From positions 372,001-436,000 of the forward strand of contig NZ_FMTP01000001.1 of the NCBI RefSeq assembly GCF_900100155.1: DNA of 64,000 nt, read 5' to 3'. A program made the position numbers and the translations under genes. The stretch is from Ancylobacter rudongensis (GTDB taxonomy: Bacteria > Pseudomonadota > Alphaproteobacteria > Rhizobiales > Xanthobacteraceae). The notes under the pieces were generated by a model. That model was not told where the DNA came from, searched no databases, and saw only the letters and a list, made by a program, of their open reading frames with translations. Positions 29,291 to 38,668 of this stretch are shown here, piece after piece; position 1 is the stretch's first letter; each line of letters opens with the position of its first letter.

Positions 29291-30127
29291 TCAACCGCCC
29301 GGTGGCAGCACGATCACCGTCGGCGTGCGCGGCAGCGTCTGGCGCGAGAGCACCAGCTCGGGGCTCTCGCGCCGCTCGATCGCGTAATTCTGGCCGGCGA
29401 AGCGGGTGAGGAAATTGCTCAGCGTGCCCTCGTTGAAATAGTGCATCGGGATGATGACCGGCGCCTCCAGCGCTTTGAGCACCTCGATCATGCCGTCAAT
29501 GTCGAGCGTGTAGCTGCCATCGACCGGCGCCAGCACCACGTCGAGCCGGCCGAGCGCGCCGATATCCTCCTGGGTGAGCGTGTGGTGCAGATGGCCGAGA
29601 TGGGCGATGCACAGATCGGCGGCGCGGAAGACGAAGATCGAATTGCCGTTGAGGATCGACTGACCCTGCCAGTCGCGAATATTGGTCTGCAGATTGCCGA
29701 CCCAGAGATCGTCGATGTCGAGATCGTAATGCAGCGGGTCGCGGTCCTCGCGCCAGCCCTTCAGCACATGCTCGATGCCGGGATCGGGGTTCAGCGAGTA
29801 ATGCGTCGAATGCGCCCGGTTCATGGTGGCGACGCGCGGCACCACGGAGGGGCGGACATAGTCGTTATAGTCGGTGGCCGCGGTGACGCCGCCGGCGGTC
29901 TGGATCAGGAAGGTCGAGTGGCCGATATAGGTCAGCCCCACCTCGCGCGGGCCGACATAGGCGGCGGGAAGCGCGCGCGGCGCCAGATGCTTCAGGAACG
30001 GGCTGTCCGCCACCAGCTTCGGGCAGCGCTCGGCCTGGGCGAGCGCCGGCGTGGCGCCGAACAGCGCCGCGAGGCCGAGGAGAAGGGCGGAGCAGAGAGG
30101 GGCGATACGCGGCAGGGGGCACGGCAT
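29291..30127 (-). CDS. Exported metallo-beta-lactamase-fold hydrolase (UlaG-like)
   Basis: A 278-residue protein with a signal peptide (PLCSALLLGLAALFGATPALAQ) and a beta-lactamase_2-type MBL fold: LTYIGHSTFLIQT, then a histidine motif in NRAHSTHYSLNPDPG, AHLGHLHHTLTQEDI and PMHYF. These give most of a metal site as in UlaG-like lactonases, though the canonical HxHxDH is replaced by a diverged NRAHSTHY, so metal binding is not certain. Secreted and alone; the substrate is unknown. Confidence 0.78.
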   Translation of the reverse strand: MPCPLPRIAPLCSALLLGLAALFGATPALAQAERCPKLVADSPFLKHLAPRALPAAYVGPREVGLTYIGHSTFLIQTAGGVTAATDYNDYVRPSVVPRVATMNRAHSTHYSLNPDPGIEHVLKGWREDRDPLHYDLDIDDLWVGNLQTNIRDWQGQSILNGNSIFVFRAADLCIAHLGHLHHTLTQEDIGALGRLDVVLAPVDGSYTLDIDGMIEVLKALEAPVIIPMHYFNEGTLSNFLTRFAGQNYAIERRESPELVLSRQTLPRTPTVIVLPPGG

Positions 30128-30205
30128 GCGAAGCTCCAGGCTGGCGTCCCCGGCATCATCGGCGCTCCCTAGCGTCAGGGCGAGTCACAGTTTCGTGGCG
30201 CGCGC

Positions 30206-30271
30206 GTCATCCCGGACGCGCCCTCGGCGCGCTCCCGGACGCGTCCTCGGCGCGCTCCAGCCGGAATGACG
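30206..30271. repeat. Palindromic element with 23-bp tandem repeat
   Basis: Between GTCATCCCGGA and GCCGGAATGAC ends lie two 23-bp direct copies, 30211-30233 and 30234-30256, that differ at one position (CCCGGACGCGCCCTC versus CCCGGACGCGTCCTC, both ending GGCGCGCT). It sits between two minus-strand MBL-fold genes. Confidence 0.75.
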
Positions 30272-30284
30272 CGGGCAGGAACAC

Positions 30285-30920
30285 TCAGCGCAAAAACGGG
30301 TTGGTGCGCTTCTCCAGCGCGATATTGGTGGCGTTGCCATGGCCGGGCAGCACGGTGAAGGCGTCGCCGAGGGGAAGAATCTTCTCCTTGATGCCCTTGA
30401 TGAGCAGCGGCCCGTCGCCATAGGGGAAATCGGTGCGCCCCACCGAGCGCTGGAACAGCGTGTCGCCGACAATGGCGAGCTTGTTCTCCCGGCTGACCAG
30501 CACGACATGGCCGGGCGTGTGACCGGGCACATGCAGCACCTCGAAGGAAACGCCGCCAATATCGACCGCATCGCCCTCGTCCAGCCAGCGGCCGGGGGTG
30601 ACGGCGCGGCCGGGGATGCCGGTGCGCACGCCATCGGCGGGCAAATTGTCGAGCAGGAACTTGTCGCCCAGATGCGGGCCTTCCACCGGAATCTTCAGCG
30701 TTTCCGCCAGTTCCGCCGCGCCGGCGGCGTGGTCGATATGGCCGTGGGTGAGCACGATCTTCTCCGCCGTCACCTCCAGCTCTTCCAGCGCCGCGAGGAT
30801 GCGCGGCAGGTCGCCGCCCGGGTCGATCACCGCCCCCCGCTTGGTGGTCTCGTCCCAGACGATGGAGCAGTTCTGCTGGAACGGGGTGACGGGAACAATG
30901 GCGACCTTGAGTTCAGGCAT
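30285..30920 (-). CDS. MBL-fold hydrolase, glyoxalase II-like
   Basis: A 211-residue cytosolic metallo-beta-lactamase-fold protein of the YcbL/GloB-like group. The binuclear metal motif [10 protein letters not shown] at residues 58-67 (His59, His61, Asp63, His64) is followed by [12 protein letters not shown] and [10 protein letters not shown]. Such proteins hydrolyse thioesters, often as glyoxalase II relatives. The short length (glyoxalase II proper has a C-terminal helical domain) argues for the YcbL type. Divergent from lepA. Confidence 0.88.
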   Translation of the reverse strand: MPELKVAIVPVTPFQQNCSIVWDETTKRGAVIDPGGDLPRILAALEELEVTAEKIVLTHGHIDHAAGAAELAETLKIPVEGPHLGDKFLLDNLPADGVRTGIPGRAVTPGRWLDEGDAVDIGGVSFEVLHVPGHTPGHVVLVSRENKLAIVGDTLFQRSVGRTDFPYGDGPLLIKGIKEKILPLGDAFTVLPGHGNATNIALEKRTNPFLR

Positions 30921-31021
30921 GGGGGCTCCTTGGCGACAGGCCGCGCGAATGTGGTCGAAGGGTCGCCCGCATGCAAGGCGCCGCCTTGTGGCGTAACGGC
31001 GCCAATGCTATCCCGCCCGGC

Positions 31022-32827
31022 ATGAGCACCGAGCCGATTGCCAACATCCGCAACTTCTCCATCGTCGCCCATATCGACCATGGGAAGTCGACCCTTGCCG
31101 ACCGCCTGATCCAGATCACCGGCGGGCTGTCGGAGCGCGAGATGTCCGAGCAGGTGCTCGACAGCATGGATATCGAGCGCGAGCGCGGCATCACCATCAA
31201 GGCGCAGACCGTGCGCCTGTCCTACAAGGCCAAGGACGGCAAGGACTACGTCCTCAACCTCATCGACACGCCCGGCCATGTCGACTTCGCCTATGAGGTG
31301 AACCGCTCGCTCGCCGCCGTCGAGGGCTCGCTGCTGGTGGTCGACGCCTCACAGGGCGTGGAGGCGCAGACGCTGGCCAATGTCTATCAGGCCATCGACA
31401 ATAATCACGAGATCGTGCCGGTCCTCAACAAGGTCGACCTGCCGGCCGCCGAGCCGGAAAAGGTGAAGGCGCAGATCGAGGACGTGATCGGCCTCGATGC
31501 CTCGCAGGCCATCCTCATCTCGGCCAAGACCGGCATCGGCATCCCCGATGTGCTGGAAGCCATCGTCACCCGCCTGCCGCCGCCCAAGGGCGACCGCGAG
31601 GCGCCGCTGAAGGCGCTGCTGGTCGATAGCTGGTACGACGTCTATCTCGGCGTCGTCGTGCTGGTGCGCATCGTCGACGGCGTGATGAAGAAGGGCATGC
31701 GCATCAAGATGATGCAGACCGGCGCCGTCTATGAGGTGGACCGGGTCGGCGTGTTCACCCCCAAGCTCACCGTGATGGCGGAACTGGGCACCGGCGAGAT
31801 CGGCTTCCTCACCGGCTCGATCAAGGAAGTGGCGGATACCCGCGTCGGCGACACCATCACCGACGAGAAGCGGCCCACCGCCGAGGCGCTGCCGGGCTTC
31901 AAACCGGCGCAGCCGGTGGTGTTCTGCGGCCTGTTCCCGGTCGATGCCGCCGATTTCGAGGATCTGCGCGCCGCCATGGGCAAGCTGCGCCTCAACGATG
32001 CCAGCTTCTCCTTCGAGATGGAGACCAGCGCCGCGCTCGGCTTCGGCTTCCGCTGCGGGTTCCTCGGCCTGCTGCATCTGGAAATCATCCAGGAGCGGCT
32101 GGAGCGCGAGTTCAATCTCGACCTCATCGCCACCGCCCCCTCGGTCATCTACGAAATCGAGATGAACGATGGCAGCGTGATCGACATGCACAACCCGGCC
32201 GACATGCCGGATGTGATCAAGATCAAGGAAATCCGCGAGCCGTGGATCCGCGCCACCATCCTCACCCCCGACGACTATCTCGGCTCGGTGATCAAGCTGT
32301 GCCAGGACCGGCGCGGCAGCCAGATCGAGCTGACCTATGTCGGCGCGCGCGCCATGCTCACCTATGACCTGCCGCTGAACGAGGTGGTTTTCGACTTCTA
32401 CGACCGCCTCAAGTCGATCTCGAAGGGCTACGCCTCCTTCGACTACCAGATCACCGACTACCGCGTCGGCGACCTGGTGAAGATGTCGATCCTGGTCAAT
32501 GCCGAGCCGGTGGACGCGCTCTCCATGCTGGTGCACCGCACCCGCGCCGAATATCGCGGCCGGGCGATGTGCGAGAAGCTGAAGGATCTGATCCCGCAGC
32601 ATCTGTTCCAGATCCCGATCCAGGCCTCGATCGGCGCCAAGATCATTGCCCGCGAGACCATCAAGGCCCTGCGCAAGGACGTCACCGCCAAGTGCTATGG
32701 CGGCGACATCTCCCGCAAGCGCAAGCTTCTGGACAAGCAGAAGGAGGGCAAGAAGAAGATGCGCCAGTTCGGCCGCGTGGAAATCCCGCAGGAAGCCTTC
32801 ATCGCCGCGCTGAAGGTCGACGACTAA
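31022..32827 (+). CDS. lepA: Elongation factor 4 (LepA)
   Basis: A 601-residue ribosome-associated GTPase. G1 HIDHGKST is at about 17-24, G3 [10 protein letters not shown]4 [11 protein letters not shown]; domains II, III, V and the LepA-specific C-terminal domain ([46 protein letters not shown]) are intact. The ATG at 31022 gives a start [20 protein letters not shown], matching the family. Its stop codon (32825-32827) is overlapped by the last codons of the AT-rich RelA/SpoT gene on the other strand, and codon use changes abruptly at that point. Confidence 0.97.
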   Translation: MSTEPIANIRNFSIVAHIDHGKSTLADRLIQITGGLSEREMSEQVLDSMDIERERGITIKAQTVRLSYKAKDGKDYVLNLIDTPGHVDFAYEVNRSLAAVEGSLLVVDASQGVEAQTLANVYQAIDNNHEIVPVLNKVDLPAAEPEKVKAQIEDVIGLDASQAILISAKTGIGIPDVLEAIVTRLPPPKGDREAPLKALLVDSWYDVYLGVVVLVRIVDGVMKKGMRIKMMQTGAVYEVDRVGVFTPKLTVMAELGTGEIGFLTGSIKEVADTRVGDTITDEKRPTAEALPGFKPAQPVVFCGLFPVDAADFEDLRAAMGKLRLNDASFSFEMETSAALGFGFRCGFLGLLHLEIIQERLEREFNLDLIATAPSVIYEIEMNDGSVIDMHNPADMPDVIKIKEIREPWIRATILTPDDYLGSVIKLCQDRRGSQIELTYVGARAMLTYDLPLNEVVFDFYDRLKSISKGYASFDYQITDYRVGDLVKMSILVNAEPVDALSMLVHRTRAEYRGRAMCEKLKDLIPQHLFQIPIQASIGAKIIARETIKALRKDVTAKCYGGDISRKRKLLDKQKEGKKKMRQFGRVEIPQEAFIAALKVDD

Positions 32828-33906
32828 ATCGCCAAATCTTGTTCAGCTAGCCAGTCTAAAAAGGCTCTTCTTTGATTTGGATATAGCATATTTTCAAATC
32901 TCTTCTTGTCGTGAGCGTATAAAATATGTCTAAATTCCGTAAAAGGATTTATATTTACATCTATTGATCTTCTGTGCTGCTTGTAATCCCACACATTTTT
33001 CCTGTATTTTGCTGTGGCGTCAGACAGTTCATCTAAAGTAAAATTCTGATCCATTTGTTTTATTTCATCAACAAATCCGTCGATCGCTTGGGCGTCAAAT
33101 CTATAATTTGGATGAAATTTACTCATCATTGCCAGAAACGAGAAGGAATCCAGTGCGGATCCTTTGGCGGGCTCCTCTTTTTTTGATTCTGCCTGAGCTT
33201 GAGCCTCGAGTCTTTCTGTTTCATCCCGAATGGTAGAGAATTCTTGGTCGGCCAGTTCAAAAAGTGCAGCTAAGCGAACCACTCGCCTTTGAAGGAGGGG
33301 GGGTGATTGCTTCTTGTATCTTAGCTTATGCTCTATCTCGCTCCAGGCGTCTTGGACGATCGATCGCAGCTGGACTTCAACCTGAACGCCCTCAAGACGT
33401 TTATATTCTGGAAAAACATATCTATCTTTTCGTAATTTTATATCAAAATGAACGCCTTTATAGCCAAACGTTCTTATGTCGCCAACAAGTAATTTTGTCT
33501 TATCAGTTATTGATATAATATCAAAATTTTCTTTAATTATGTTTTCAATCTTTGGCATATCCGTTTCATATAGGCATACAATGCGAACGCCTATAATATC
33601 TGTAATGTAGTCTGATATTTTGTATGACTCAGTATTTTCTGCCTCGTTTCTATATTTTAATGAGAATTTTTTTATGCACTCATCTCGCTCCTTTAGCCTT
33701 GAAATAACTTTTGGATGCTGTACTTCGCTTATGTCGGTTAGTTGCTGAATTAGATTCCTAAATGACTTTTCGGCTGCCGAGTAAAGGGGGAGATTTTTCG
33801 CATAATGTTCTTTAAATTCGTTTTTTTTCTGTTCGAACAAACCTTCACTATCTTCATTTGTCACGACAGGTGGGGAGGGGGGCGCGCTATCAGATTTCTT
33901 CGCCAT
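32824..33906 (-). CDS. RelA/SpoT-domain protein of foreign (AT-rich) origin
   Basis: A 360-residue small-alarmone-synthetase-like protein. The RelA/SpoT nucleotidyltransferase domain covers about residues 50-215. It keeps [18 protein letters not shown], the metal Asp region [11 protein letters not shown] (Asp103, Arg108), GYKGVH (148-153) and [18 protein letters not shown] (Glu177, Gln179, Arg181, His193), so the synthetase core looks intact. No HD hydrolase domain is present. A charged 45-residue N-terminal segment and a C-terminal helical extension (215-360) flank it. The gene is far richer in A and T than everything around it and has Asn, Lys and Ile codons rare here, indicating recent transfer. 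It could make (p)ppGpp-like alarmones, be a toxSAS toxin, or act in phage defence. The start at 33906 is the only ATG near the conserved region. Confidence 0.85.
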   Translation of the reverse strand: MAKKSDSAPPSPPVVTNEDSEGLFEQKKNEFKEHYAKNLPLYSAAEKSFRNLIQQLTDISEVQHPKVISRLKERDECIKKFSLKYRNEAENTESYKISDYITDIIGVRIVCLYETDMPKIENIIKENFDIISITDKTKLLVGDIRTFGYKGVHFDIKLRKDRYVFPEYKRLEGVQVEVQLRSIVQDAWSEIEHKLRYKKQSPPLLQRRVVRLAALFELADQEFSTIRDETERLEAQAQAESKKEEPAKGSALDSFSFLAMMSKFHPNYRFDAQAIDGFVDEIKQMDQNFTLDELSDATAKYRKNVWDYKQHRRSIDVNINPFTEFRHILYAHDKKRFENMLYPNQRRAFLDWLAEQDLAI

Positions 33907-34019
33907 TTTGGTACCGCTGATGTTAACCTGTTGTGCGCCGAGGCTAATTGCACCTAAGGTTGAATGCAAGCTGACCAATCTTTCAATATATAGGTTTAAG
34001 TAACCTAAGGGAGGCAGCC

Positions 34020-34214
34020 ATGGCCTACACGTTTGAAATCCACAAGGACAAGGCGGGCGAGTTCCGGTTCCGCTTCCGCGCGTCGAATGGCGAGACGATG
34101 TTCGCTTCCGAAGGCTACAAGGCGAAGGCCTCGGCACTCGCCGCCATCGAATCGATCAAGAAGAACGCGCCCGGCGCCGAGATTACCGACACCACAAAGG
34201 AAACGGGCAGCTGA
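34020..34214 (+). CDS. YegP-like DUF1508 protein
   Basis: A 64-residue protein with a single DUF1508 (YegP, UPF0339) repeat: YTFEIHKDKAGEFRFRFRA, NGETMFASEGYKAKASAL and AIESIKKNAPGAEI. E. coli YegP has two such units; here only one. The function of the family is not known. GGGAGG precedes the ATG. Its GC content is normal for this genome, so it is not part of the foreign RelA/SpoT gene from which it diverges. Confidence 0.88.
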   Translation: MAYTFEIHKDKAGEFRFRFRASNGETMFASEGYKAKASALAAIESIKKNAPGAEITDTTKETGS

Positions 34215-34232
34215 ACGGGCGCCATCTATGAA

Positions 34233-34258
34233 AACGGCCGGGCATTGGCCCGGCCGTT
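34233..34258. terminator. Intrinsic terminator between convergent genes
   Basis: Perfect 11-bp stem AACGGCCGGGC / GCCCGGCCGTT with a four-base loop (ATTG), preceded by an A run on the plus strand. It lies between the DUF1508 gene and the convergent PRC-barrel gene and could serve both. Confidence 0.8.
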
Positions 34259-34289
34259 CCGTATCCTCGCCGCTGAAACCGCGCCTTGT

Positions 34290-34673
34290 TCAGATGACGT
34301 AGGGCGGGACGTGGTAATAATCGTCGACCTTGCGGTCCCAGTCGCGGTCCGACCAGGAACGGTCGTCGGAATTGGCGTGGCGCGGGGCGCCGCTCAGCTG
34401 CTCCTCGGTGAGATCGACGACATAGCCGTCGAGCGTCTCGTCATATTTGAGCAGCGACCACGGCAGCGGGTAATAATCCTCGCCGAAGCCAAGGAAGCCG
34501 CCGAAGCTCATCACCGCATAGGCGGTCTGGCCGGTCAGCTTGTCGATCATCACCCGCTCGATACCGCCGATACGCTCGCCATTGGGACGGTAGACGGCGG
34601 TGCCTTCCACCTTGTCGCTGCCGATCAGCGTGCGGGTTTCGCGCGCGTCGACATTCTGCTGCGTCGTCTGCAT
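34290..34673 (-). CDS. PRC-barrel domain protein
   Basis: A 127-residue protein with a PRC-barrel at about 13-92: TRTLIGSDKVEGTAVYRPNG, ERIGGIERVMIDKLTGQTAYAV and SFGGFLGFGEDYYPLPW. The C-terminal part is polar, rich in Asp, Arg and Ser, and ends VDDYYHVPPYVI. PRC-barrels in Rhizobiales often act in stress-related or RNA-processing roles, none assignable here. ATG at 34673 has GGGAGG about nine bases upstream; the longer frame extends into the divergent L,D-transpeptidase gene and was rejected. Confidence 0.85.
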   Translation of the reverse strand: MQTTQQNVDARETRTLIGSDKVEGTAVYRPNGERIGGIERVMIDKLTGQTAYAVMSFGGFLGFGEDYYPLPWSLLKYDETLDGYVVDLTEEQLSGAPRHANSDDRSWSDRDWDRKVDDYYHVPPYVI

Positions 34674-34847
34674 GTTGGCCTCCCGTTGTTGACAGTCTCG
34701 CAGGGTGAACGTGCTGAGCCGGCAGCGGTTCCCCCCGCCATCGGGCCTGCGGCCGCAGCGGGGTCGGAAGCGGGCAGAATTCGACAGATGCGCGGGCGGG
34801 GCGTGGCCGGTATCGTCGCGGCGACAGTCGAGAGGGAGAATCAGCAC

Positions 34848-35870
34848 ATGTCGGACCAGGCCAGCGGGTTCCGCGCCGATCGGCGCACCCTTCTGCGGGT
34901 GGGCGGTTCTGCCCTCGTGCTGGCGGCCGGCGGGCTGCTGCCGGTGCGGGCGCAGGCGCAGGCGCAGGCCCCGGTCGAGGTCGATGCGCTGAAGCCCGGC
35001 CAGTATGCCTGGTATCCCGAGCGTGCCCCGGAAGGCTTCGTCGCCATCATCGTCTCGCTGCCGGACCAGCGCTGCTATGTCTACCGCAACGGCGTGCGGA
35101 TCGGCGTGTCGACCGTCTCCACCGGCAAGGCCGGGCACGAGACCCCGACCGGGGTGTTCGTCATCCTGGAGAAGGATGTCGACCACCATTCCTCTCTCTA
35201 TAACGACGCCTCCATGCCCTATACGGAGCTGCTCACCTGGTCTGGGGTGGCGCTGCATGCGGGCGGGCTGCCGGGCTATCCGTCCTCGCATGGCTGCGTG
35301 CACCTGCCGCTGGAATTCTCCAAGCTGCTGTTCGCGATCACACATTACGGCACGCCTGTCATCATCGCCGACGCCCATTCCCAGCCGGTGGACGTGCTGC
35401 ATCCCGGCCTCGTCCTGCCGGCGGACGCCACTGCCGCGATCGCCAAGGACGACCCGAAGAACGCCAACGGCACCCCCGACAAGGAAGCCGCGCCCGACCC
35501 GGCGCTCGATGCGGTGACGATGATCGTCAGCCAGGCCGACAGGGCGCTCACCGTGCTCAAGGACGGCGCGGTGGCCTTCACCGCCCCGGTGACGATCCGC
35601 GACCCGCAGACGCCGATCGGCAATGTGGTCTATGTGCTGAAGAGCGTCGGCGGCGAGGTGTCGTGGACCGCGCTGTCCTTCGAGGGCTATGGCGCGGCGG
35701 CCGGCAAGGCGGCCGGCGCGATCGATCGCGTCACCGTGGCGCCCAGCGCCAACCAGCAGCTCGCCAAGCTGCTGGTGCCGGGCTCGACCCTGTTCGTCAC
35801 CGAGCTTTCCGCGAAGCCGGACACGCGCTCGGACAAGGATTTCGTCATCCTGTCGCAGGCGACGAGCTGA
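34848..35870 (+). CDS. Tat-exported L,D-transpeptidase with a duplicated half-domain
   Basis: A 340-residue exported L,D-transpeptidase. The signal RRTLLRVGGSALVLAAGG contains twin arginines (12-13). The YkuD domain covers about residues 64-175 with VALHAGGLPGYPSSHGCVHLP, catalytic Cys150 and His137. A second stretch, 222-265, repeats the beginning of the domain (VTMIVSQADRALTVLKDG versus VAIIVSLPDQRCYVYRNG) but has no catalytic motif, suggesting a partial duplication used for binding. Its stop overlaps the MepA-like gene by one base (TGATG). ATG at 34848 is preceded by GAGGGAG. Confidence 0.88.
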   Translation: MSDQASGFRADRRTLLRVGGSALVLAAGGLLPVRAQAQAQAPVEVDALKPGQYAWYPERAPEGFVAIIVSLPDQRCYVYRNGVRIGVSTVSTGKAGHETPTGVFVILEKDVDHHSSLYNDASMPYTELLTWSGVALHAGGLPGYPSSHGCVHLPLEFSKLLFAITHYGTPVIIADAHSQPVDVLHPGLVLPADATAAIAKDDPKNANGTPDKEAAPDPALDAVTMIVSQADRALTVLKDGAVAFTAPVTIRDPQTPIGNVVYVLKSVGGEVSWTALSFEGYGAAAGKAAGAIDRVTVAPSANQQLAKLLVPGSTLFVTELSAKPDTRSDKDFVILSQATS

Positions 35871-36766
35871 TGCGCCGGACGCCGGGCCGGGTCGGCCTCG
35901 CGCTCCTCACCCTGCTGCTGGCCGGGCCGGCGGCGGCGCAGACGGCGCCGGCCGGCCGGCTCGACACACTGCCGGCCAAGCAGGTGTTCGGCGCGCAGAA
36001 GGAACCCGCGCCGCTGGCCGCCCGCGCCATCGGCTTCTATTCCAAGGGGTGTCTGGCCGGGGCGCAGGCGCTGCCGGTGAACGGGCAGACCTGGCAGGCG
36101 ATGCGGCTGTCGCGCAACCGCAATTGGGGCCATCCCAACCTCATCGCCTTCCTCGAACGCTTCTCCGCCGCCGTGCCGTCGGTCTCGCAATGGCCGGGCA
36201 TATTGGTGGGGGATCTCTCCCAGCCCCGCGGCGGGCCGATGCTCACCGGCCATGCCTCGCACCAGATCGGCCTCGATGCCGATATCTGGCTGACCCCGAT
36301 GCCGCGGCGCGAACTCTCCCGCGAGGATCGCGAGAAGATTTCCGCCACCATGGTGGTGCGCAAGGACCGGCGCGATGTCGACACGGCGGTGTGGACCCCC
36401 TCGCATGTCGCGGTGATCAAGGCGGCGGCGCAGGACCCGGAGGTCGAGCGGGTGCTGGTCAATGCCGCGATCAAGAAAGCGCTGTGCCGCGACGCCAAGG
36501 GCGACCGTTCCTGGCTGCAGAAGGTGCGGCCCTATTGGGGGCACGACTACCACATGCATGTGCGGCTCTCCTGCCCGGAAGACGCACCGGACTGCCGGCC
36601 GCAGGACCCTGTCGTGCCGGGGGAGGGCTGCGGCGCGGAGCTCGACTGGTGGTTCTCGGAGGGCAACCTCAACCCGAAGCCGCCCACCACCCCGCCCAAG
36701 CCCAAGCCGCCCATGCTGATGAAGGACCTGCCCGAGGCCTGCCGGCAGGTGGTGCTGGCGCCGTGA
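35870..36766 (+). CDS. mepA: Penicillin-insensitive murein endopeptidase
   Basis: A 298-residue LAS-family metallopeptidase that cuts D-Ala-mDAP and mDAP-mDAP cross-links. Signal peptide to about AAAQ (residue 24). Zinc motifs: GHASHQIGLDADIW (127-140, His128 and Asp136 likely ligands) and WGHDYHMHVRL near 226. GGPMLTGHAS is typical. It is translationally coupled to the L,D-transpeptidase in front of it, a logical synthesis/cleavage pair for 3-3 cross-links. The C-terminus is Pro/Lys-rich (PKPPTTPPKPKPP). Confidence 0.92.
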   Translation: MRRTPGRVGLALLTLLLAGPAAAQTAPAGRLDTLPAKQVFGAQKEPAPLAARAIGFYSKGCLAGAQALPVNGQTWQAMRLSRNRNWGHPNLIAFLERFSAAVPSVSQWPGILVGDLSQPRGGPMLTGHASHQIGLDADIWLTPMPRRELSREDREKISATMVVRKDRRDVDTAVWTPSHVAVIKAAAQDPEVERVLVNAAIKKALCRDAKGDRSWLQKVRPYWGHDYHMHVRLSCPEDAPDCRPQDPVVPGEGCGAELDWWFSEGNLNPKPPTTPPKPKPPMLMKDLPEACRQVVLAP

Positions 36767-36923
36767 GGGCGGGGCGCCTGCGGCGCCTCGTTTCCCCTGG
36801 GTCCCGGCGCGGCGCTCCGCCTTCGGCTGCGCTGGGCCGGGACACGCTGGAGCGACCCGTTCCCCGGACAAGCCGCGCGTGCGCGGCGCTGATCCGGGGT
36901 CCAGGGCCGGGCGGAGGGCTCGC
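36767..36923. repeat. Palindromic intergenic sequence
   Basis: No gene is seen. The spacer between convergent genes holds imperfect inverted repeats: GTCCCGGCGCGG...GGGCCGGGAC (about 36801-36844) and CCCCGGACAAGCCGCGCG...GCTGATCCGGGG (about 36862-36899). They resemble other dispersed palindromes of the window and may end transcription from both sides. Confidence 0.5.
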
Positions 36924-38555
36924 CTACCCCCGCCCGTCCTCCAGGATCATCCCCGCCGCCTTCTCCGCGATCATGATGGTCGGCGAATTGGTGTTGCCCG
37001 AGACGATGGTCGGCATGATCGAGGCATCGGCCACCCGCAGGCCGCGGATGCCGAACACGCGCAGCCGCGCATCCACCACCGCCAGCGGGTCGGAGGGCAG
37101 GCCCATCTTCGCCGTGCCGACGGGATGGAAGATGGTGGTGCCGATATCGCCGGCGGCGCGGGCCAGCGCCTCCTCGCTGTCGTCGATCCCCTTGCCCGGC
37201 AGGAACTCGTCCGGGGCGAAGGGCGCCAGCGCCGGCTGGGAAACGATGCGCCGGCCGACCCGCAGGCTGTCGGCGGCGACGCGGCGGTCCTCGTCGGTGG
37301 AGAGGTAGTTCGGCTGGATCAGCGGCGCCGCCGCGCTGTCGGCGCTGGCGAGCCGCACCTCGCCCCGGCTGGTCGGGCGCAGATTGCACACGCTCATGGT
37401 GAAGGCGGGGAAGGGGTGCAGCGGCTCGCCGAACTTGCCGAGCGAGAGCGGCTGGACGTGGAATTCAAGGTCGGCATGCTCCACCTCGGCGCGCGAGCGG
37501 GTGAAGATGCCGAGCTGCGAGGGCGCCATGGTCAGCGGCCCGCGCTGGAACAGCGCGAAGTCGAGCCCCATCTTCGCCCGGCCGAACAGCGAATGGTACT
37601 GCTCGTTCAGCGTCGGCACGCCCGAGACCTTGTAGATCATCCGCAATTGCAGATGGTCCTGCAGATTGGCGCCGACGCCGGGGAGCGCGTGCGCCACCGT
37701 GATGCCGTGGCCCGCCAGTTCCTCGCCCGGTCCGATGCCGGAGAGCTTGAGCAGATGCGGCGAGCCGATGGCGCCGGCGGCGAGGATCACCTCGCCCCGC
37801 GCCCGCGCCACCTTCGTCACCCCGTTCTGCCGATAGACGACGCCGGCGGCGCGGCCATCCTCGATCAGCACGCGCTCGGTGTGGCAGGAGGTTTCCAGCC
37901 GCAGGTTCGGGCGGGAGAGCACGGGTTTCAGGAAGCCGCGCGCCGCGCTCCAGCGGAAGCCGCGCTTCTGGTTCACCTGGAAATAGGACGAGCCCTCATT
38001 GTCGCCGGTGTTGAAATCCGGGATCGGGGGAATGCCGGCCTGCTGCGCGGCGATGCGCACCGTGTCGAGCAGCTTCCAGGTCAGGCGCGGCGCCTCCACC
38101 CGCCATTCGCCGCCGCCGCCATGGAATTCGGCGGTGCCGAGATAATGGTCCTCATGGCGCTTGAACACCGGGAGCACGTCGTCCCAGCCCCAGCCGGGCA
38201 GGCCGAGCTGGCGCCAATGGTCGTAATCCGCCGCCTGGCCGCGCATATAGATCATGGCGTTGATGGCGGAAGAGCCGCCAATGGTCTTGCCGCGCGGGTA
38301 GTTCAGCGCCCGCCCGTTCAGCCCGGCCTCGGCCTGCGTCTTGAAGCACCAGTCGGCGCGGGGATTGCCGATGGCGAAGAGATAGCCGACCGGGATGTGA
38401 AACCAGATCCAGTTGTCGCGCCCGCCGGCCTCCAGCACCAGCACCCGGTTCTTCGGGTCGGCCGAGAGCCGGTTCGCCAGCACGCAGCCGGCCGAGCCGG
38501 CGCCGACCACGATGTAGTCATACGTTTCGGCGGAATCGGTCGGGGCAGCGGTCAC
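36924..38555 (-). CDS. GMC-family FAD oxidoreductase (choline or alcohol dehydrogenase-like)
   Basis: A protein of about 543 residues of the glucose-methanol-choline oxidoreductase family. The FAD motif is YDYIVVGAGSAGCVLANRLS, the signature LNYPRGKTIGGSSAINAMIY follows, and the active-site region has TIFHPVGTAKMG near residue 488, with NTNSPTIMIAEKAA near the end. It is closest to choline dehydrogenase/AlkJ-type alcohol dehydrogenases by general pattern. No betB or betI is beside it, so the substrate is open. The longest frame starts with TTG at 38633. I chose GTG 38555, with CAGGTG upstream, but the start is uncertain. Confidence 0.88.
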   Translation of the reverse strand: MTAAPTDSAETYDYIVVGAGSAGCVLANRLSADPKNRVLVLEAGGRDNWIWFHIPVGYLFAIGNPRADWCFKTQAEAGLNGRALNYPRGKTIGGSSAINAMIYMRGQAADYDHWRQLGLPGWGWDDVLPVFKRHEDHYLGTAEFHGGGGEWRVEAPRLTWKLLDTVRIAAQQAGIPPIPDFNTGDNEGSSYFQVNQKRGFRWSAARGFLKPVLSRPNLRLETSCHTERVLIEDGRAAGVVYRQNGVTKVARARGEVILAAGAIGSPHLLKLSGIGPGEELAGHGITVAHALPGVGANLQDHLQLRMIYKVSGVPTLNEQYHSLFGRAKMGLDFALFQRGPLTMAPSQLGIFTRSRAEVEHADLEFHVQPLSLGKFGEPLHPFPAFTMSVCNLRPTSRGEVRLASADSAAAPLIQPNYLSTDEDRRVAADSLRVGRRIVSQPALAPFAPDEFLPGKGIDDSEEALARAAGDIGTTIFHPVGTAKMGLPSDPLAVVDARLRVFGIRGLRVADASIMPTIVSGNTNSPTIMIAEKAAGMILEDGRG

Positions 38556-38668
38556 GGCGGGCACCTGGGCAGCATCACGGGAGTGCGATAAAGCCGCCGC
38601 CCTTTCCGCGCGGCAAGCCGAAATCCCGCGCAAGGGCTGTTCGCGGATCGGCGGTCGTGCCCATGAGG

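Noticed and set aside
29291-30127. UlaG ascorbate-lactonase assignment
   Set aside because: The protein is exported and its metal motif is diverged, so only a general MBL-fold call is justified.
33264-33518. Plus-strand frame inside the RelA/SpoT gene
   Set aside because: It is antisense to conserved synthetase motifs, has no ribosome-binding site and no recognisable domain.
34020-34214. DUF1508 gene as antitoxin of the RelA/SpoT protein
   Set aside because: It has normal GC content, its own strong ribosome-binding site, belongs to a widespread chromosomal family and is divergent, so a toxin-antitoxin relation is unsupported.
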